Positions 22,701 to 34,131 of a DNA stretch of 64,000 nt are shown one piece after another. This DNA is from Arthrinium phaeospermum. Taxonomy: Eukaryota > Ascomycota > Sordariomycetes > Amphisphaeriales > Apiosporaceae. Positions within the stretch are counted from its first letter, which is position 1; every line of letters starts with the position of its first letter. The position numbers were made by a program, and so were the translations under genes. Under the pieces are notes generated by a model. That model was not told where the DNA came from. It did no database searches and saw only the letters and a list, made by a program, of their open reading frames with translations. The stretch spans positions 124,001 to 188,000 of the forward strand of contig QYRS01000009.1 in NCBI GenBank assembly GCA_006503535.1, in the 5' to 3' direction.

Positions 22701-25327
22701 GATGGCGATAGTTCACTTTCCGAATGGTCTTCTTACAGCCACATCGAGCGGGCACTCGATGGCGAAGTGGGAGAACTATGGGAATCCCCTCACGAGATGA
22801 GCGGCGACGAGAAGTGCGGTATCACATACAGAGAACCAAACATACACACCCAGGTTTAGGCAGAGTATGTACAGAGAGGGGAAATGTAGGGAAACGAGGG
22901 CAGCCGCGGCTGGATCGTACGAAGCATCAAGGCACACCGAGAGGCACACCCACTTCTGTCGCTCTGGGTAACATACAGACATACCGCTTGAGGGGATCAG
23001 CGCCAGCTAGAGAGCTGAGAACATGTGAACGCCCCGATATCCATGCTTTTTCTTCCTCGCGTGACCTGCAAAGCGGGCAGGCCAGCCAGCCTCTCTGGGA
23101 TCATCTCTCAAGTCTCATTCGCAGCGATGGTCTCGATCTGGTAAGGAGCTCGGCTGGAAAGAGCGCACACACAACTCTTTCCCCGCATCCGTAAAAGACT
23201 CTGCTGTCAGACTGCAACCCCAATAAGGTGAGTATACACCACCTCTTCCCGCCAATGCAGGTGATCACTTTTCTGCACACGCACATGCAGACTATCCCCC
23301 ATCTCGTAAGTGAGGGAGCGCATCTCGAGTGTAGGTGAGCCGGGAATGGGCTGCGAGCGCTGCATGCGAGATCCCGGTCTGGGAGCTAAGGGCGTGAGTT
23401 GGGCTGGCTGCATGCACATCATAATCAATATTCGGACAGGAAGGGTAAGGTCTGCAGAGAAGCTCCGACTAGACACTCCCCTCATTAGTCCGCCGCGCAG
23501 ACTTGTTCCTGACAGCTAGCCATGCAGTCCACTTGCTGACTGATGGGTTGGACTGGATTGGACTGAATCGGGGTCAGCAGCGCCCAGATGTGCAGCCGTT
23601 GTCAAAGCAAGAGTTGGGCGGGGCCGCGGTAGGCGTTCGCTTGGCGAGGGCGCAACGGGGGAGCAGGCCCGTCCTTGCCCAAAACAGGACGCTCGCAATC
23701 AGCACTATCGATTTCTGGGCGATCGCTGCCTCTGCTGTGTGGTGGAGATGATGTCACCACCGCACCGTTTCGGTCTTTTTGTTTAGATTGGGCTGCCTTC
23801 ATTGTTCTCTAGCTCCCCATCGACTCTTTCCGGATCAGGCAGGTCTTGGGCAACGGGAGACGGCCGTCGAAATGAGAGCAAGTGAGGGATCCCTAGAGGC
23901 TGTCACCCCCTACCCCTGTCAATAAACGGCTTCGCTTTAGGGCGGGGCATCCGCTACTTTAGCTGGCTTGTTTTCCCGTCGCCCCATTCGCCAAGATGCG
24001 GGGGTGGATGTCGCGAAAGGCTTCTTTTCGTGTAATGGATTCATCTCTGATCCGTGTGGCTTATAATCTCTCTTGATTCTCACTAGCAGACGAGCAACAG
24101 GATACCGAGGTCCCTTGTGAAGATGCTCATTCTCGTGGGAGGGCGGCATGGCGTTTTCTTCCAGATCCAAGATGTCGGGTGCCCCATCTTTTCATTATCT
24201 TCATGTCGACTGTGTTATTAGGGCCGATGAATTAATTGCCCACTTGCTCCCCTTGTATGCCAATGACGTGTTACCGAGCAGCGTCGTACCATGACTGCTG
24301 TTCGTGGAGCTTCGGTACGGCGGGTTGCAACATCAATAGACACAGGCAACAAGGAAACCACTGTCCTGGCCCCTTTCGGCGGTGACGGAGAGAGGGGTTG
24401 GTAGAGGCAGAGACGGAGAAGAACTTCGTGATAGCCTTGCAGGTGTTACCCAGAAATCTGCATTGCGCTATTAGTCTACTGGGTCAGTGACCAGCCCGCC
24501 CGGCCACTCAGCGAGCAGAAGTGCTGTCAGCAAAGTAGCATCGAGCACCGGCGTGGTCTGTCCTACCCACCCGTCGGAGTATACTGGGCCAGGGTCGGCG
24601 CGCTCTGATTGGGCTGCCCGCTCGGCCATCTGCTCGCTTTGGGAAAGGTTGGCGGAACACAATCTGGGGTAAGAAGCTCCAGAGCTCTAGCAAGGTGGGA
24701 ACGAGGTTTGCAGATCAGGCATCGCATCGACAACGCCGGGCCACCATGTGACATTTGGGGAATCACTTTGGTTGGTATACCTGGCCCAGCACATCCCATC
24801 CACTAGAGATCATCCGGCCGAGACATACGAGGAAAGAAAAAGAACGCACGCAAGGGAACCTGGATAGCGCAGCGCAGCGCAGCCCTCGGCAAGGTTGCGA
24901 TGCGCTGTAGAGCAGAGCTTGGTAGTGTAGGGTGAGGACAGGAACAGGGGAGATCGCGTGCGCCCAGTGCAAGTGAGTGAGATCCGAGGCATCTCCGCAC
25001 TCCAGCTGCCGCTCCGACTTGGGGACAATCTCAGATTGGTACCTGAGAGGTAAAAGTCGCGACCGAGTGCGAGTGTCAGTATGAGTGAGATCGAGGCCAG
25101 GCGGGGGCAATTCCAGTTTCCCATCCTGAGATCCCCTCCCACCATATTCCCTTTTAGGGGAGATATGTTTTAGGTCGCTGGCATCTCCTTCTTTCTACCT
25201 TTTACCTTCCCTCTCCAACTCCGTCCGTCCATCCATCCCCCGTCAATTTGGACGTTCATGCGTGTGCGCGCGTGTTAGTGTGAAATCAACACAAGAGCCA
25301 CACGTCCTCCTCCCTCAAGTTAGAGCT
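22701..25327. other. 2.6-kb divergent intergenic region upstream of the repeat protein
   Basis: Long region between divergent DUF3712 and repeat-protein genes. A CT-rich tract of about 57 bp at 25184-25240, roughly 90 bp before the ATG at 25328, resembles the pyrimidine-rich core promoters of strongly expressed fungal genes. Short GCGCA repeats occur at about 24870-24885. I find no coding exons, no tRNA B-box and no transposon ends. Confidence 0.45.
25184..25240 (+). promoter_or_regulatory. CT-rich core promoter tract of the repeat-protein gene
   Basis: A pyrimidine-rich run (tctccttctttctacctttt and onward) ends about 88 bp before the start codon at 25328. Such tracts often sit just upstream of transcription starts in filamentous fungi. 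The assignment is by position and composition only. Confidence 0.4.
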
Positions 25328-28300
25328 ATGCGGTTCTCCAATCTCTTCGTGCTGGCATTGGCGCCGCTCGGCCTCGTCGCCGGCGCAGCTGCCCCGGCAG
25401 AGCTTGAGCTGGATGCCTACCTGGCCAAACACAACCTGGCACTGGTGCCCCGGTCAGAGCTCACCGAGGCGCTGACGGAGCTGACCACCCTGCTCAAGAG
25501 GCGGGAGAGAGACGAGCGTCTGGCGCACGTCCTCTATCCCCGGCAGAACAGCACAGGGCCGCCGCCTGGCTCTGGGTCGGGTTCTGGAGGCGGCCGTGGT
25601 GGTAGCGGCTCTGGCGGCTCTGGCTCTGGTTCTGGTTCCAACGGCGGCGGTCTCCTCGACCTCCCCGGCCTGGGAGATCTGGGCGACATCCTGGACAGCC
25701 TTGGCAAGTTGGTGCTGCAGCTGACCGACATAGCCGGCTTCCTCAACGCGCTCCAGAAGCTGCTCAACGACGACTTCCTGCTGGCCGTGCACGACTCGCT
25801 GACCTACCTGGCCCAGACGCTGCAGCCGCCCATCCCCAGCATCGCCCGCAACCTCCTGACCAAGCTGAACCCGGTCGTGGACCTGGTGGCCAAGCTCGAC
25901 CTCGAGAGCATCATCAACGAGATCGAGGGCGTCGACATCGGCGCCGTCATCAAGACCGTCGTCGGCCTCCTCGACAAGGTCAGCCCCATCCTCGACGAGG
26001 TCGCCGGCCTCGACATCAAGGGCATCTTCGACGCCATCGCCCCCCTGCTGACGCCGGGCTCCGTACGCGGCATCGCCGGGCTTCTGGGCAACGCCGAGGA
26101 CCTGCTCACCCCTACCTTTGTCAACCAAACCCAGGGCCTCATCGCGGGTGCGGGTCCCTTGCTCGAGGGTCTGGCCGATGTCGACATCAAGGGCCTCGTT
26201 GATCAGATCGGCCCGCTCTTGAACGAATTGGGCCAGCTGGATCTGAAGGGCTTGCTAGACGCCGTCAGCCCCCTGCTGTCGCCCGACTCGGTAAAGGGGC
26301 TCGTGGGGCTCCTGGGCAACGCGGAGAACCTGTTGACCCCGGCCTTTGTCAACCAAACCCAGGGACTGATCGCGGGCGCCGGGCCACTCTTGGAAGGGCT
26401 GGCCGATGTCGATATCAAGGGCCTTGTCGACCAGGTCGGTCCGCTGCTGAACGAGCTGGGACAGCTAGATCTGAAGGGCCTGTTCGATGCGGTCAGCCCG
26501 TTATTAACACCGGAATCGGTCAAGGGGATTGCAGGATTGCTCGGCAACGCCGAGAACCTCCTCACCGGGGATTTCGTGACCCAGACCCGCGATCTTATTG
26601 CGGGCGCCGGTCCGCTATTGGCCAGCCTGAAAGACGTCGACCTCAAGTCGCTGGTGGACCAGATCAGCCCTATCCTCAACGAGCTGGGCCAGCTCGACCT
26701 CAAGGGTCTCTTTGACGCCATCAGCCCGCTCCTCTCGCCCGAGGCCGTCCGGGGCATTGCCGGCCTGCTCGGTAACGCTGAGAACCTGCTCACGGCCCAG
26801 TTCGTCGAGCAGACCAAGGACCTGATTGGCGGTGCCGGACCGTTACTCGCCGGCTTAAAGGAGGTGGACTTGAAGTCGCTCGTGGACCAGATCGGGCCCA
26901 TCCTCAATGAACTGGGTCAGCTCGACTTGAAGGGGCTGTTCGAGGCCATTTCCCCTCTCCTCTCGCCCGAGTCGGTCAAGGGCATTGCTGGCTTGCTCGG
27001 CAACGCCGAAACCCTCCTGACGCCGCAGTTCGTCGAGCAGACCAAGGACCTGATTGGCGGCGCGGGCCCCTTGTTGGCGGGCCTAAAGGACCTGGATCTC
27101 AAGTCGCTGATTGATCAGGTTGGGCCCTTGTTGGATAGCCTCGGCAAGATCGACCTGCAAGGACTCTTTAATGCCGTGCAGCCCTTGTTGTCGCCCGACT
27201 CTATCCGGGGAATCGTCGGCCTGCTAGGTAACGCGGAGACGCTGTTGACGTCCGAGTTCGTGGACCAGACTAAGGATCTGATCGGTGGCGCCGGGCCGTT
27301 GCTCGCGGGCTTGAAGGACTTGGATCTCAAGTCGCTCATCGACCAAGTCGGCCCACTGCTGGACAACCTCGGCAAGCTCAACCTGCAGGCCCTATTTGAT
27401 GCCGTGCAGCCGCTGCTGTCCCCGCAGTCCATTGAGGGCATCGTCGGGCTCCTGGGCAACGCGGAATCCTTGCTCACGAGCCAGTTCGTGGACCAGACCA
27501 AGACGCTGATCGGGGGCGCCGTGCCGCTAATCGCGGCCCTCGGCGACATCGACCTCGAGAGCCTCATTTCCCAAGTCGAGCCCCTGCTCAACTCGCTCAG
27601 CAAGATAGACCTCGCGGGCCTAGTGAGTCAGGTACAGCCCCTGCTGAGCTCGCTGGCCAAGGTGGACATCGAGGGACTCCTCGGCAAGGTGGAGCCGCTG
27701 CTGAACGAGCTGGGCCAGATCGACCTGCTCGGCTTGGTCAACCAGGTCAAGCCCCTGCTGAACGAGGTCAGCAAGGTAGACATCAGCGGGCTCATCGGGC
27801 AGGTGCAGCCCTTGCTCAATTCTCTCAGCAAGATTGACCTGGTCGGCTTGATCAACCAGGTCCAGCCACTGTTGAATGCCGTCAGCAAGGTGGACATCAC
27901 CGGATTGATTGACCAGGTCGAACCTCTGCTCACTTCGCTGAATAAGATTGACCTCGTTGGCCTCGTCAACCAGGTGCAGCCGCTGCTCAACGCGGTGAGC
28001 AAGGTCGATCTTACTGGCCTCATCGACCAAGTCGAGCCGTTGCTCAACTCCCTCAACAAGATTGACCTGGTCGGCCTCGTAAATCAGCTCCAGCCCATCC
28101 TCAATGCCGTCAGCAAAGTTGATCTCTCGGGCCTCATCGACCAGGTCGAGCCCATCCTGAACACGGTCGGCAAGATCGACCTCGTGGGCCTCCTGAACCA
28201 GATCCAGCCGCTCCTGAACGCCGTCAGCAAAGTCGACATCGCCGGGCTCGTCGGTCAGGCCGGCCCGCTCCTCGCCTCGCTCAACCAGATCGACCTGGTC

Positions 28301-28978
28301 GGACTGGTGCGCCAGCTGCAGCCCATCCTCAACGCCGTCGGCAAGGTGGACCTGTCCAAGCTGGTCGGCCAGGTGGAGCCGATCCTGCAGGCGGTGGGCC
28401 AGCTGGACCTCGCCGGCCTCGTCGACGCCGCGGCGCCGCTGCTGACCAAGGACTCGGTCTCGGGGCTCGTGGGCCTGGTGGACAACGCCGAGGACCTGCT
28501 CACCGCGCGCTTCGTCGACGACACGCAGACCATCATCGGCGGCGCGGTGCCGCTCGTGGCGGCGCTGGGCGAGGTGGACCTGCCCGCCCTCGTGAAGCAG
28601 CTGGGCCCGCTGCTCGACGCCCTCGGCGACGTGGACCTCGAGGGGCTGGCGCGCGCCGCCAAGCCGCTGCTGGCGGCGCTGAACCGGGTCGACATCCAGG
28701 GCATCGTGGACGAGGTCGCGCCGCTCATCACGCCCGAGTCGGTGGGGTCGGTCGTGGGCCTGCTCGGCAACGCGCAGAGCTTGCTGTCGGCGGCGTTTGT
28801 GTCGCAGACGACGGAGCTGATTGGGGATGCGACGCCGGTATGTTCCTTTCTCTTTCATCAAAAAATTCCATTTCAAGAGCGGTGTAAGTGCTAACATGAT
28901 GTGTTACAGTTGGTCGGCGCGGTATCGGACTTGGTGCGCTCGTTCCTCGAGGCGTTGATGCCTCCGGCGAACCAGTAG
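25328..28978 (+). CDS. Secreted protein made of tandem 19-residue repeats, function unknown
   Basis: Exons 25328-28837 and 28910-28978 (1192 aa); the intron has branch GCTAAC and restores a frame ending in LEALMPPANQ. An N-terminal signal peptide (MRFSNLFVLALAPLGLVAGA) is followed by a short charged segment with a dibasic LLKRRER, a Gly/Ser linker at about residues 80-108, and then almost nothing but repeats. The unit is 19 residues: small/Gly, K/Q, hydrophobic, D, L/I, x, G, L, hydrophobic, x, Q, V, x, P, L, L, x, x, L/V. Seven 76-residue blocks (4 x 19) run from 26003 to 27598, then 14 simple units to 28396, one more block at 28397, one unit at 28625, and a final block completed by exon 2. 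There are almost no cysteines in the repeats. I know no family with this unit; an extracellular amphipathic or surface-coating role is only a guess. Confidence 0.88.
26003..28837 (+). repeat. 57-bp/228-bp tandem repeat array inside the secreted protein gene
   Basis: The coding repeats have a 57-bp basic period and a 228-bp higher-order period. Block starts fall exactly at 26003, 26231, 26459, 26687, 26915, 27143 and 27371. Fourteen 57-bp units start at 27599 and end at 28396. Another 228-bp block starts at 28397, a single unit at 28625, and a terminal block at 28682. Copies differ at many silent sites, so the array is not a recent expansion. Confidence 0.9.
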
Positions 28979-29965
28979 TTCTGCGTGTTTGAGGAATGGG
29001 AAAGGGAAGGTTTGAATGTGACGAAAGTAATGATACCCAACGCATTGGACGACGAAGTAATGTTTGATGTTGATTCTTGGCAGCGATGGTATGGGATTGC
29101 ATCAATGGTGACTGGGAAGTCCTCGCCTAGAGGGTCGTTGGGGTGGGGCCCATTACGCGCACACGAGGAGAACGCTGCATCGCACCTTACGCAGGCATAT
29201 TTAACCATAATGAATAATGAAATAATGTTGACTTGCCATGACTGTCGCTATGGTGTTGTGTTACGCATCCTGCTCCTGCCTCGTTAGCTTCGTACTTGAC
29301 TTTGAACACCGTCTTCAATCGGACCCACCTTACTTCATCCCCAACATCCAACATCTAAGCTCTTTGGATGGCGATCTGGGAGCAGTTGGGATGGGAGACG
29401 CCTGTTGCGCCCTTCTGCCGGCTGTCGAGCGCCCACCTGTCATTCATTAGTTGGGCGTCTTATGTGACGGTACCCCACCGGCTATTCAGAAAGGACCATT
29501 GAAGATGTAGCACCCAAGCCATAGAGGTTTCAATGGAACACGACGTGACCCGACAATCAGGTCCGGTCCATCCAACTGTGCCGCCTGCAGCCAACTGGGC
29601 AGAGACAATCCAAGGCCGACCAGTGAGATGTTCCTCCGAGACGACAATTGACGGAGATCCCGAAATCGACCCGAGCCTTTGGCGCTCCTCGCTTCTCTCT
29701 TGCGCAGAGCAGTCCCGATTTCACCCCTTACTTCGTTTTGACTGTTGGTCATGCAATACTCCGTACGAGGACACTTCTTACGTCACAATACTTTCGACCC
29801 TGTTGGCTAGGACCGTACATATGGCAAAACGAACCCAGATACCGAGAATTGAAAAACTCCCAACATTAACCACTTCCATCAACATTCCACACGAGCTTGC
29901 TAGATATCTCAGATTAGCTGTTCCCTCTCCACTGTAACACCAAATCGACTATCTCACCAACAGCC
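28979..29965. other. Intergenic region before the methyltransferase gene
   Basis: About 990 bp between two plus-strand genes. A 134-codon open frame at 29533-29937 lacks codon bias and domain patterns and sits where the methyltransferase promoter should be, so I do not call it a gene. No repeats are seen. Confidence 0.4.
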
Positions 29966-30963
29966 ATGGCCCCTCAAAGCGATGACTACGTCTTCACCCG
30001 AGATCTCCTCGACAACAGTCGGTTCGTTGCATTTCTGAGCTCTGCACTTGTTCCCGCCGAATAATTACTGATCGAAAGGACCAGCCTCAACCTGATGCAC
30101 CACTACTATGTAAAAGACTTTGGATACCTCATCCACCCCAGCATCCCTACCCAGTGTGAAAACCTCAAAGTAGCAGATGTCGGCTCGGGTACCGGGTGAG
30201 TCAAACGACCCAACTTGCCCTTGAGGAACTAATCTTCTTACGTTCGAGCTCCAGAATGTGGCTGGTGGATGCGAGTGACCGTCTCCACGATTCCACGCAG
30301 CTCGTCGGCCTCGACATCTCGTTCGACGCAGCGCCGCCTCCCGAGGCATTGCCCCTCAACATCACGTTCCAGCGCTGGGACGTCAACGATCCCGTCCCCG
30401 AGGGTCTGATCGGCGCCTTTGACATCATCAACGTCCGCTTCATGGTGTTCGTGGTCCGCAAGGACGACGTTGCGGCCACGGTGGGCAAGCTGGTGCAAAT
30501 GCTAAGTGAGTTGTGCCCATGACATATCTTTGAAAACGATAAACTCCTTGCTGATCTTCATGCAGAGCCCGGCGGTCACCTCCAATGGATGGAGCCCGAC
30601 AACCAGACAGTGCACGGGGAGCTGACCAAGCCGGAGAACAAGAAAGAGGCCATCGAGGCGCTGATGCGGCTCCTCCAGTCCCAGGACCCGCGCCTGAATC
30701 CCACCTGGGTACCCGACTTGCCGGACTTGTTCCGGGATGCCGGTCTAGAAGACGTCGACGCCGACGTCCACACCACCCCGCCGCACTGGGCGTACCTGGA
30801 GCACGAGTGCGGCCTCATCATGCACGAGCTCATTGCGCGCAAGACGCAGAACGAGGCCATGGCGGCCGAGCTGCAGCGGCTGATTCCCCTGGCTGTGGAG
30901 GAGACGAAAAAGGGGGCGTACCTGGCGACTACGAAGTATGCGGTTGTGGGGAGAAGACCTTGA
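29966..30963 (+). CDS. SAM-dependent methyltransferase, LaeA/UMTA-like
   Basis: Class I methyltransferase; the substrate is unknown. Four exons: 29966-30021, 30085-30195, 30255-30505 and 30566-30963 (271 aa). All three introns of about 60 nt keep the frame. The N terminus gives the subgroup pattern NSRLNLMHHYYVKDFGYL. The SAM-binding motif I is VADVGSGTG at residues 48-56, and a later motif is KPGGHLQWMEPD. Fungal relatives occur near secondary-metabolite clusters and in light/development regulation (the LaeA group), but many are uncharacterised. It lies 5 kb from the UstYa-like gene, which is suggestive but weak evidence for a shared pathway. No targeting signal is seen, so it is probably cytosolic or nuclear. 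Confidence 0.88.
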
Positions 30964-31743
30964 GAAGGCTGCAGTCCGTCGCTTAACCGCCCTATGAGCA
31001 ATGGCATTGTTAGACTGCATAGAAGCAGAAAAGAGTGCAGGAAACGTGTGTTTCTGTGATTGGCGTGCAAAGTGACCCCTCAACCTAGTCAATTCCAATT
31101 CTTGGCGTAAGCAAGTGATGACGTTTCTACATGACTGACCCGGCTATCTATTTGCTTGTGAGACTGGTTTGTCTTTCTAGTAGTAGAAGCTATTGAGATA
31201 CCCAAGTTTATACTTCAATGAGCGTCGATTAATATGACGGTGGTTTAAATATGGATTCGAGGTGTATCTCTCCCAGCGGATCATATATACGTTCATATCG
31301 ATCACCAAACTCAGGTATTCATTCTAATTCTAAAAACATGGAGCAACCTCTGACTTTGAATAAACACAACAGCTTCACATCAATATGACGTTACCCATTC
31401 AAGAAACGGAATCGTGATATGTCACCGTCAATCTCGGCGTTACGATCGCAATGAACCTCGACCTGGTTACACTGGATGCTATGGGAAAGGCCATAGATCT
31501 GCATCTTTGGGACAAAATCGATTGACTTACGACAAGTCACCGAAATTAGATGATGCGAGCAAAGGGAAAGGTTTATTAGGACAGGCCGCATACGCCGATG
31601 CAAGTGAAAGGATTCAAGCCGTCGATACAGGCGGGGGAGTTCAAGACTTGGATACTGGCAAGAGACCTCAAGAAGCCAACCCAAGCGAAGTTTCTCGGAC
31701 GACCATCCCGATTGAAGAATCCACTTTCAAGATTGAGGATATC
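30964..31743. other. Intergenic region with uncertain 5' exon of the zinc-finger gene
   Basis: AT-rich. The frame of the downstream gene stays open back to about 31414 but has no ATG before 31744. A separate short frame, ATG at 31451 (MNLDLVTLDAMGKAI), could be part of a first exon, but I could not find splice sites that connect it. Confidence 0.35.
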
Positions 31744-33880
31744 ATGCGATTCCTTGAATCCATACGTCCTCCCTCTCCGCCTAGCCGGTCCCAGTGGTGG
31801 GGAATTGACTCAGATTCTTCTCCTGACTTCGACCTTGCTTCGATTCACATGGGATACCAGCCTAGCGTGCTCAGTTCCCGTTCCGCATCCATCGGTTCCA
31901 TTAGATCTGTCTCAACTGAGTCTAGCGGTTCCAATCAATCCCTTTTTGATACTCACAAATCGGCCCCCGACCCTGAAACACCACCCCCCCAACGAGCCTC
32001 TGGAACACCACTCTTCCCACAAGGCCCCTCTACAATACGTCTCCCTTGCGAGTTCTCTTACTTATTAGGCTGTAGGGAGAGCTTCTCTGTCGATGAGATC
32101 GATTTCTGGGTGTACCACATCGGTCACGAACATCTTGAAGATATCTATCCTTATCATTGTGTCTGTTGGTTTTGCGATGATGTCGAATTCTCAGCCAGCG
32201 ACCATAAAGGGGATCTTTATACAAACTTCTCCTTTAGGATGGACCACATTCGAGACCATATCGTGGAACAAGGCTTGACTGCACAAGATCGCCGTGCCGA
32301 TTGGTTTTTTCTTGATCACCTTTTACGGCATGGCCTGATCAAGGAGCGCATGATTTCAAGGAATTATGGGAGCGAAGGACCGACAGTTGATGGGGAGGTA
32401 TCTCACAACTATGTTACCCCTCACCAACGTCGTTCAAGAGAATTGAACATGAGAGTATACCATGACATGGAAAAGGAGGATCGACGGCAGATACGCCAAA
32501 GACGTCACATACCGCGTCGAGTACCACAGAGTGACAGACATCGTCCTCTCGAAAAACGGACCCGACCGAGCAACCACAAAAGGCAGGAACCAATAGTCGA
32601 CGACAGAATAAGGAAACCCGAAGAATCTAAAGGTGAAAGCCCAGGTCCAGCGGAATATCTAATCAAATCATCTGATTACTTCAATGAAACTCTCCCCGAA
32701 TCAGTGATAGATACTGGTCAGGCGAGCGATAGTCAAAGTGTTGGATTCCTTATCGCCTTACAAACAGCAACCCGAAAATTCTGCAACCGATCTAAAGCCT
32801 GGACATTGGGGGTGTACTGGTCAACGTCATCCTTATTTCGACCATCCATTCCTCTTGGATACACTCGGGTCAAGTGGAACTGCGCAAGTCTCACCGCTTA
32901 CCTTGTGATATTCGATAGTCAACTAACAGCCGATGCAGAAATGCGGTAAGCCGCTATACTTGGACGTTGAGCCGGCGCAAGTGGATGCAGCACTAGAGTA
33001 TGCGGATAGTGCTTCAGGCAACGCGAGTACAGTCTCAACTACAAGTTCGGGGCCACGACATCGGAGAAGCGAAGGATCCAGGGCCTCTGGTGATACACAC
33101 CCGACTGTCTCGTCGGCTACATCTGTCAACGGCAGTACGCCGAGTTCCCCAATAGAAACGCAACAGACATTAACCGGCCCACCATCTCTGGCACCTGACA
33201 CCGAACAATATCTACTGCTTTGTGTCAAAACAGGTCCGAATCAGATTAGATTAGCGCATATCGATTTGAGGGGCGTGGTAGACAATGCCATTCTTTACCA
33301 TCGGATACGCACAGCCTACTACGAACTACGGAGTCGCATGGCGAAGAGCTTCTTTCTTGCTCCTTCGCGAGTCGAATATGTCAATTTCGAGCTCATGCAG
33401 AGACGCCAAACTGGCGAATGCGTGGGCAACTACCAGATCAATTCTGTTCCGAGCATTAAGGAGGTCTTGTCTAAGCAGTACACCTTCTGGCCGTGTCCAC
33501 CCGTCATTGGGGGAATCCCGATCCAGTCCCACATCTTCATGCATTCTTTCCTCACGCCGGGCGACCACGGCACAACCCGCGACTTTGAACGGCTTCCCAA
33601 GAAGCTCCATTCGAAATTGATATGCTCCGCCGGGGCTACCAACGCCCGCCAAGTCCCCATGGGCTGGGGAATCTATATCGTCGAGGATCTGAACACATCA
33701 CTACTGGCGGCGCTTCTGCTCCTAGTACTCTTGCTCGTGCTCATCATCACCGCAGTATGGTCGGTTCTTAACGATGATATCCAAGGGGGAATGGGAATTG
33801 GTCAGTTTGCCATTGCATTTGTCACAGGGGTGCTGGCAACAGGTGCTTTGAGGAACAGAGCCTCTTTAGGAGCCAGTTAG
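31744..33880 (+). CDS. Zinc-finger-like protein fused to a conserved fungal C-terminal membrane domain
   Basis: I do not know a named function. Exon 1 is 31744-32883 and exon 2 is 32939-33880 (693 aa from this ATG). They are joined by a 55-nt intron with a GC donor (GCAAGT), branch CTAAC and acceptor TGCAG. The splice produces VKWNC-KCGKPLYLDVEP, restoring the CxCGxxLY motif seen in this fungal family. The N-terminal part has two Cys/His clusters: C-x7-C with H-x2-H (LPCEFSYLLGCRESF) and CVCWFC followed by MDHIRDHI, resembling degenerate C2H2 fingers. The middle is basic and disordered. The C-terminal domain (LLCVKTGPNQIRLAHIDL; PMGWGIYIVED) ends in two transmembrane helices. The true start may be further upstream. 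Base composition is more AT-rich than the housekeeping genes. Confidence 0.72.
32884..32938 (+). other. GC-AG intron
   Basis: Fifty-five nucleotides with donor GCAAGT, branch CTAAC about 12 nt before the acceptor TGCAG, in phase 0. It joins two long open frames that otherwise would be called as separate genes. Confidence 0.65.
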
Positions 33881-34131
33881 CTAGGGCTCAACTCTGCTAC
33901 GGACAATTGCAAGCTGAAGACCAAGCTGGCAATGCTCGATATCGATATTACTTACACATACAGGAACTGAACAAGTTTAGATGTCTTCTGGTATATCGAC
34001 ACGTTTCACGATTCTCTTATTCTCAAGTCAAGTATCACTTACCTTTCCCAAATAGTCATCTCTTATTTACTCACCCCTTCGTGATCCGCAAATCACCGAT
34101 GCTTGGTCAACAGCCACGATGCAACGCCCGC

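Noticed and set aside
26003..28837. CRISPR-like or satellite array
   Set aside because: The repeat is in frame, codes for protein throughout and has no spacers; it is an intragenic coding repeat.
27620..28897. 425-codon repetitive open frame on the minus strand
   Set aside because: Antisense copy of the 19-residue repeat array; the plus strand has the signal peptide, linker and spliced end.
29533..29937. 134-codon open frame before the methyltransferase
   Set aside because: No domain or codon bias and ends just before the gene's start; likely promoter sequence.
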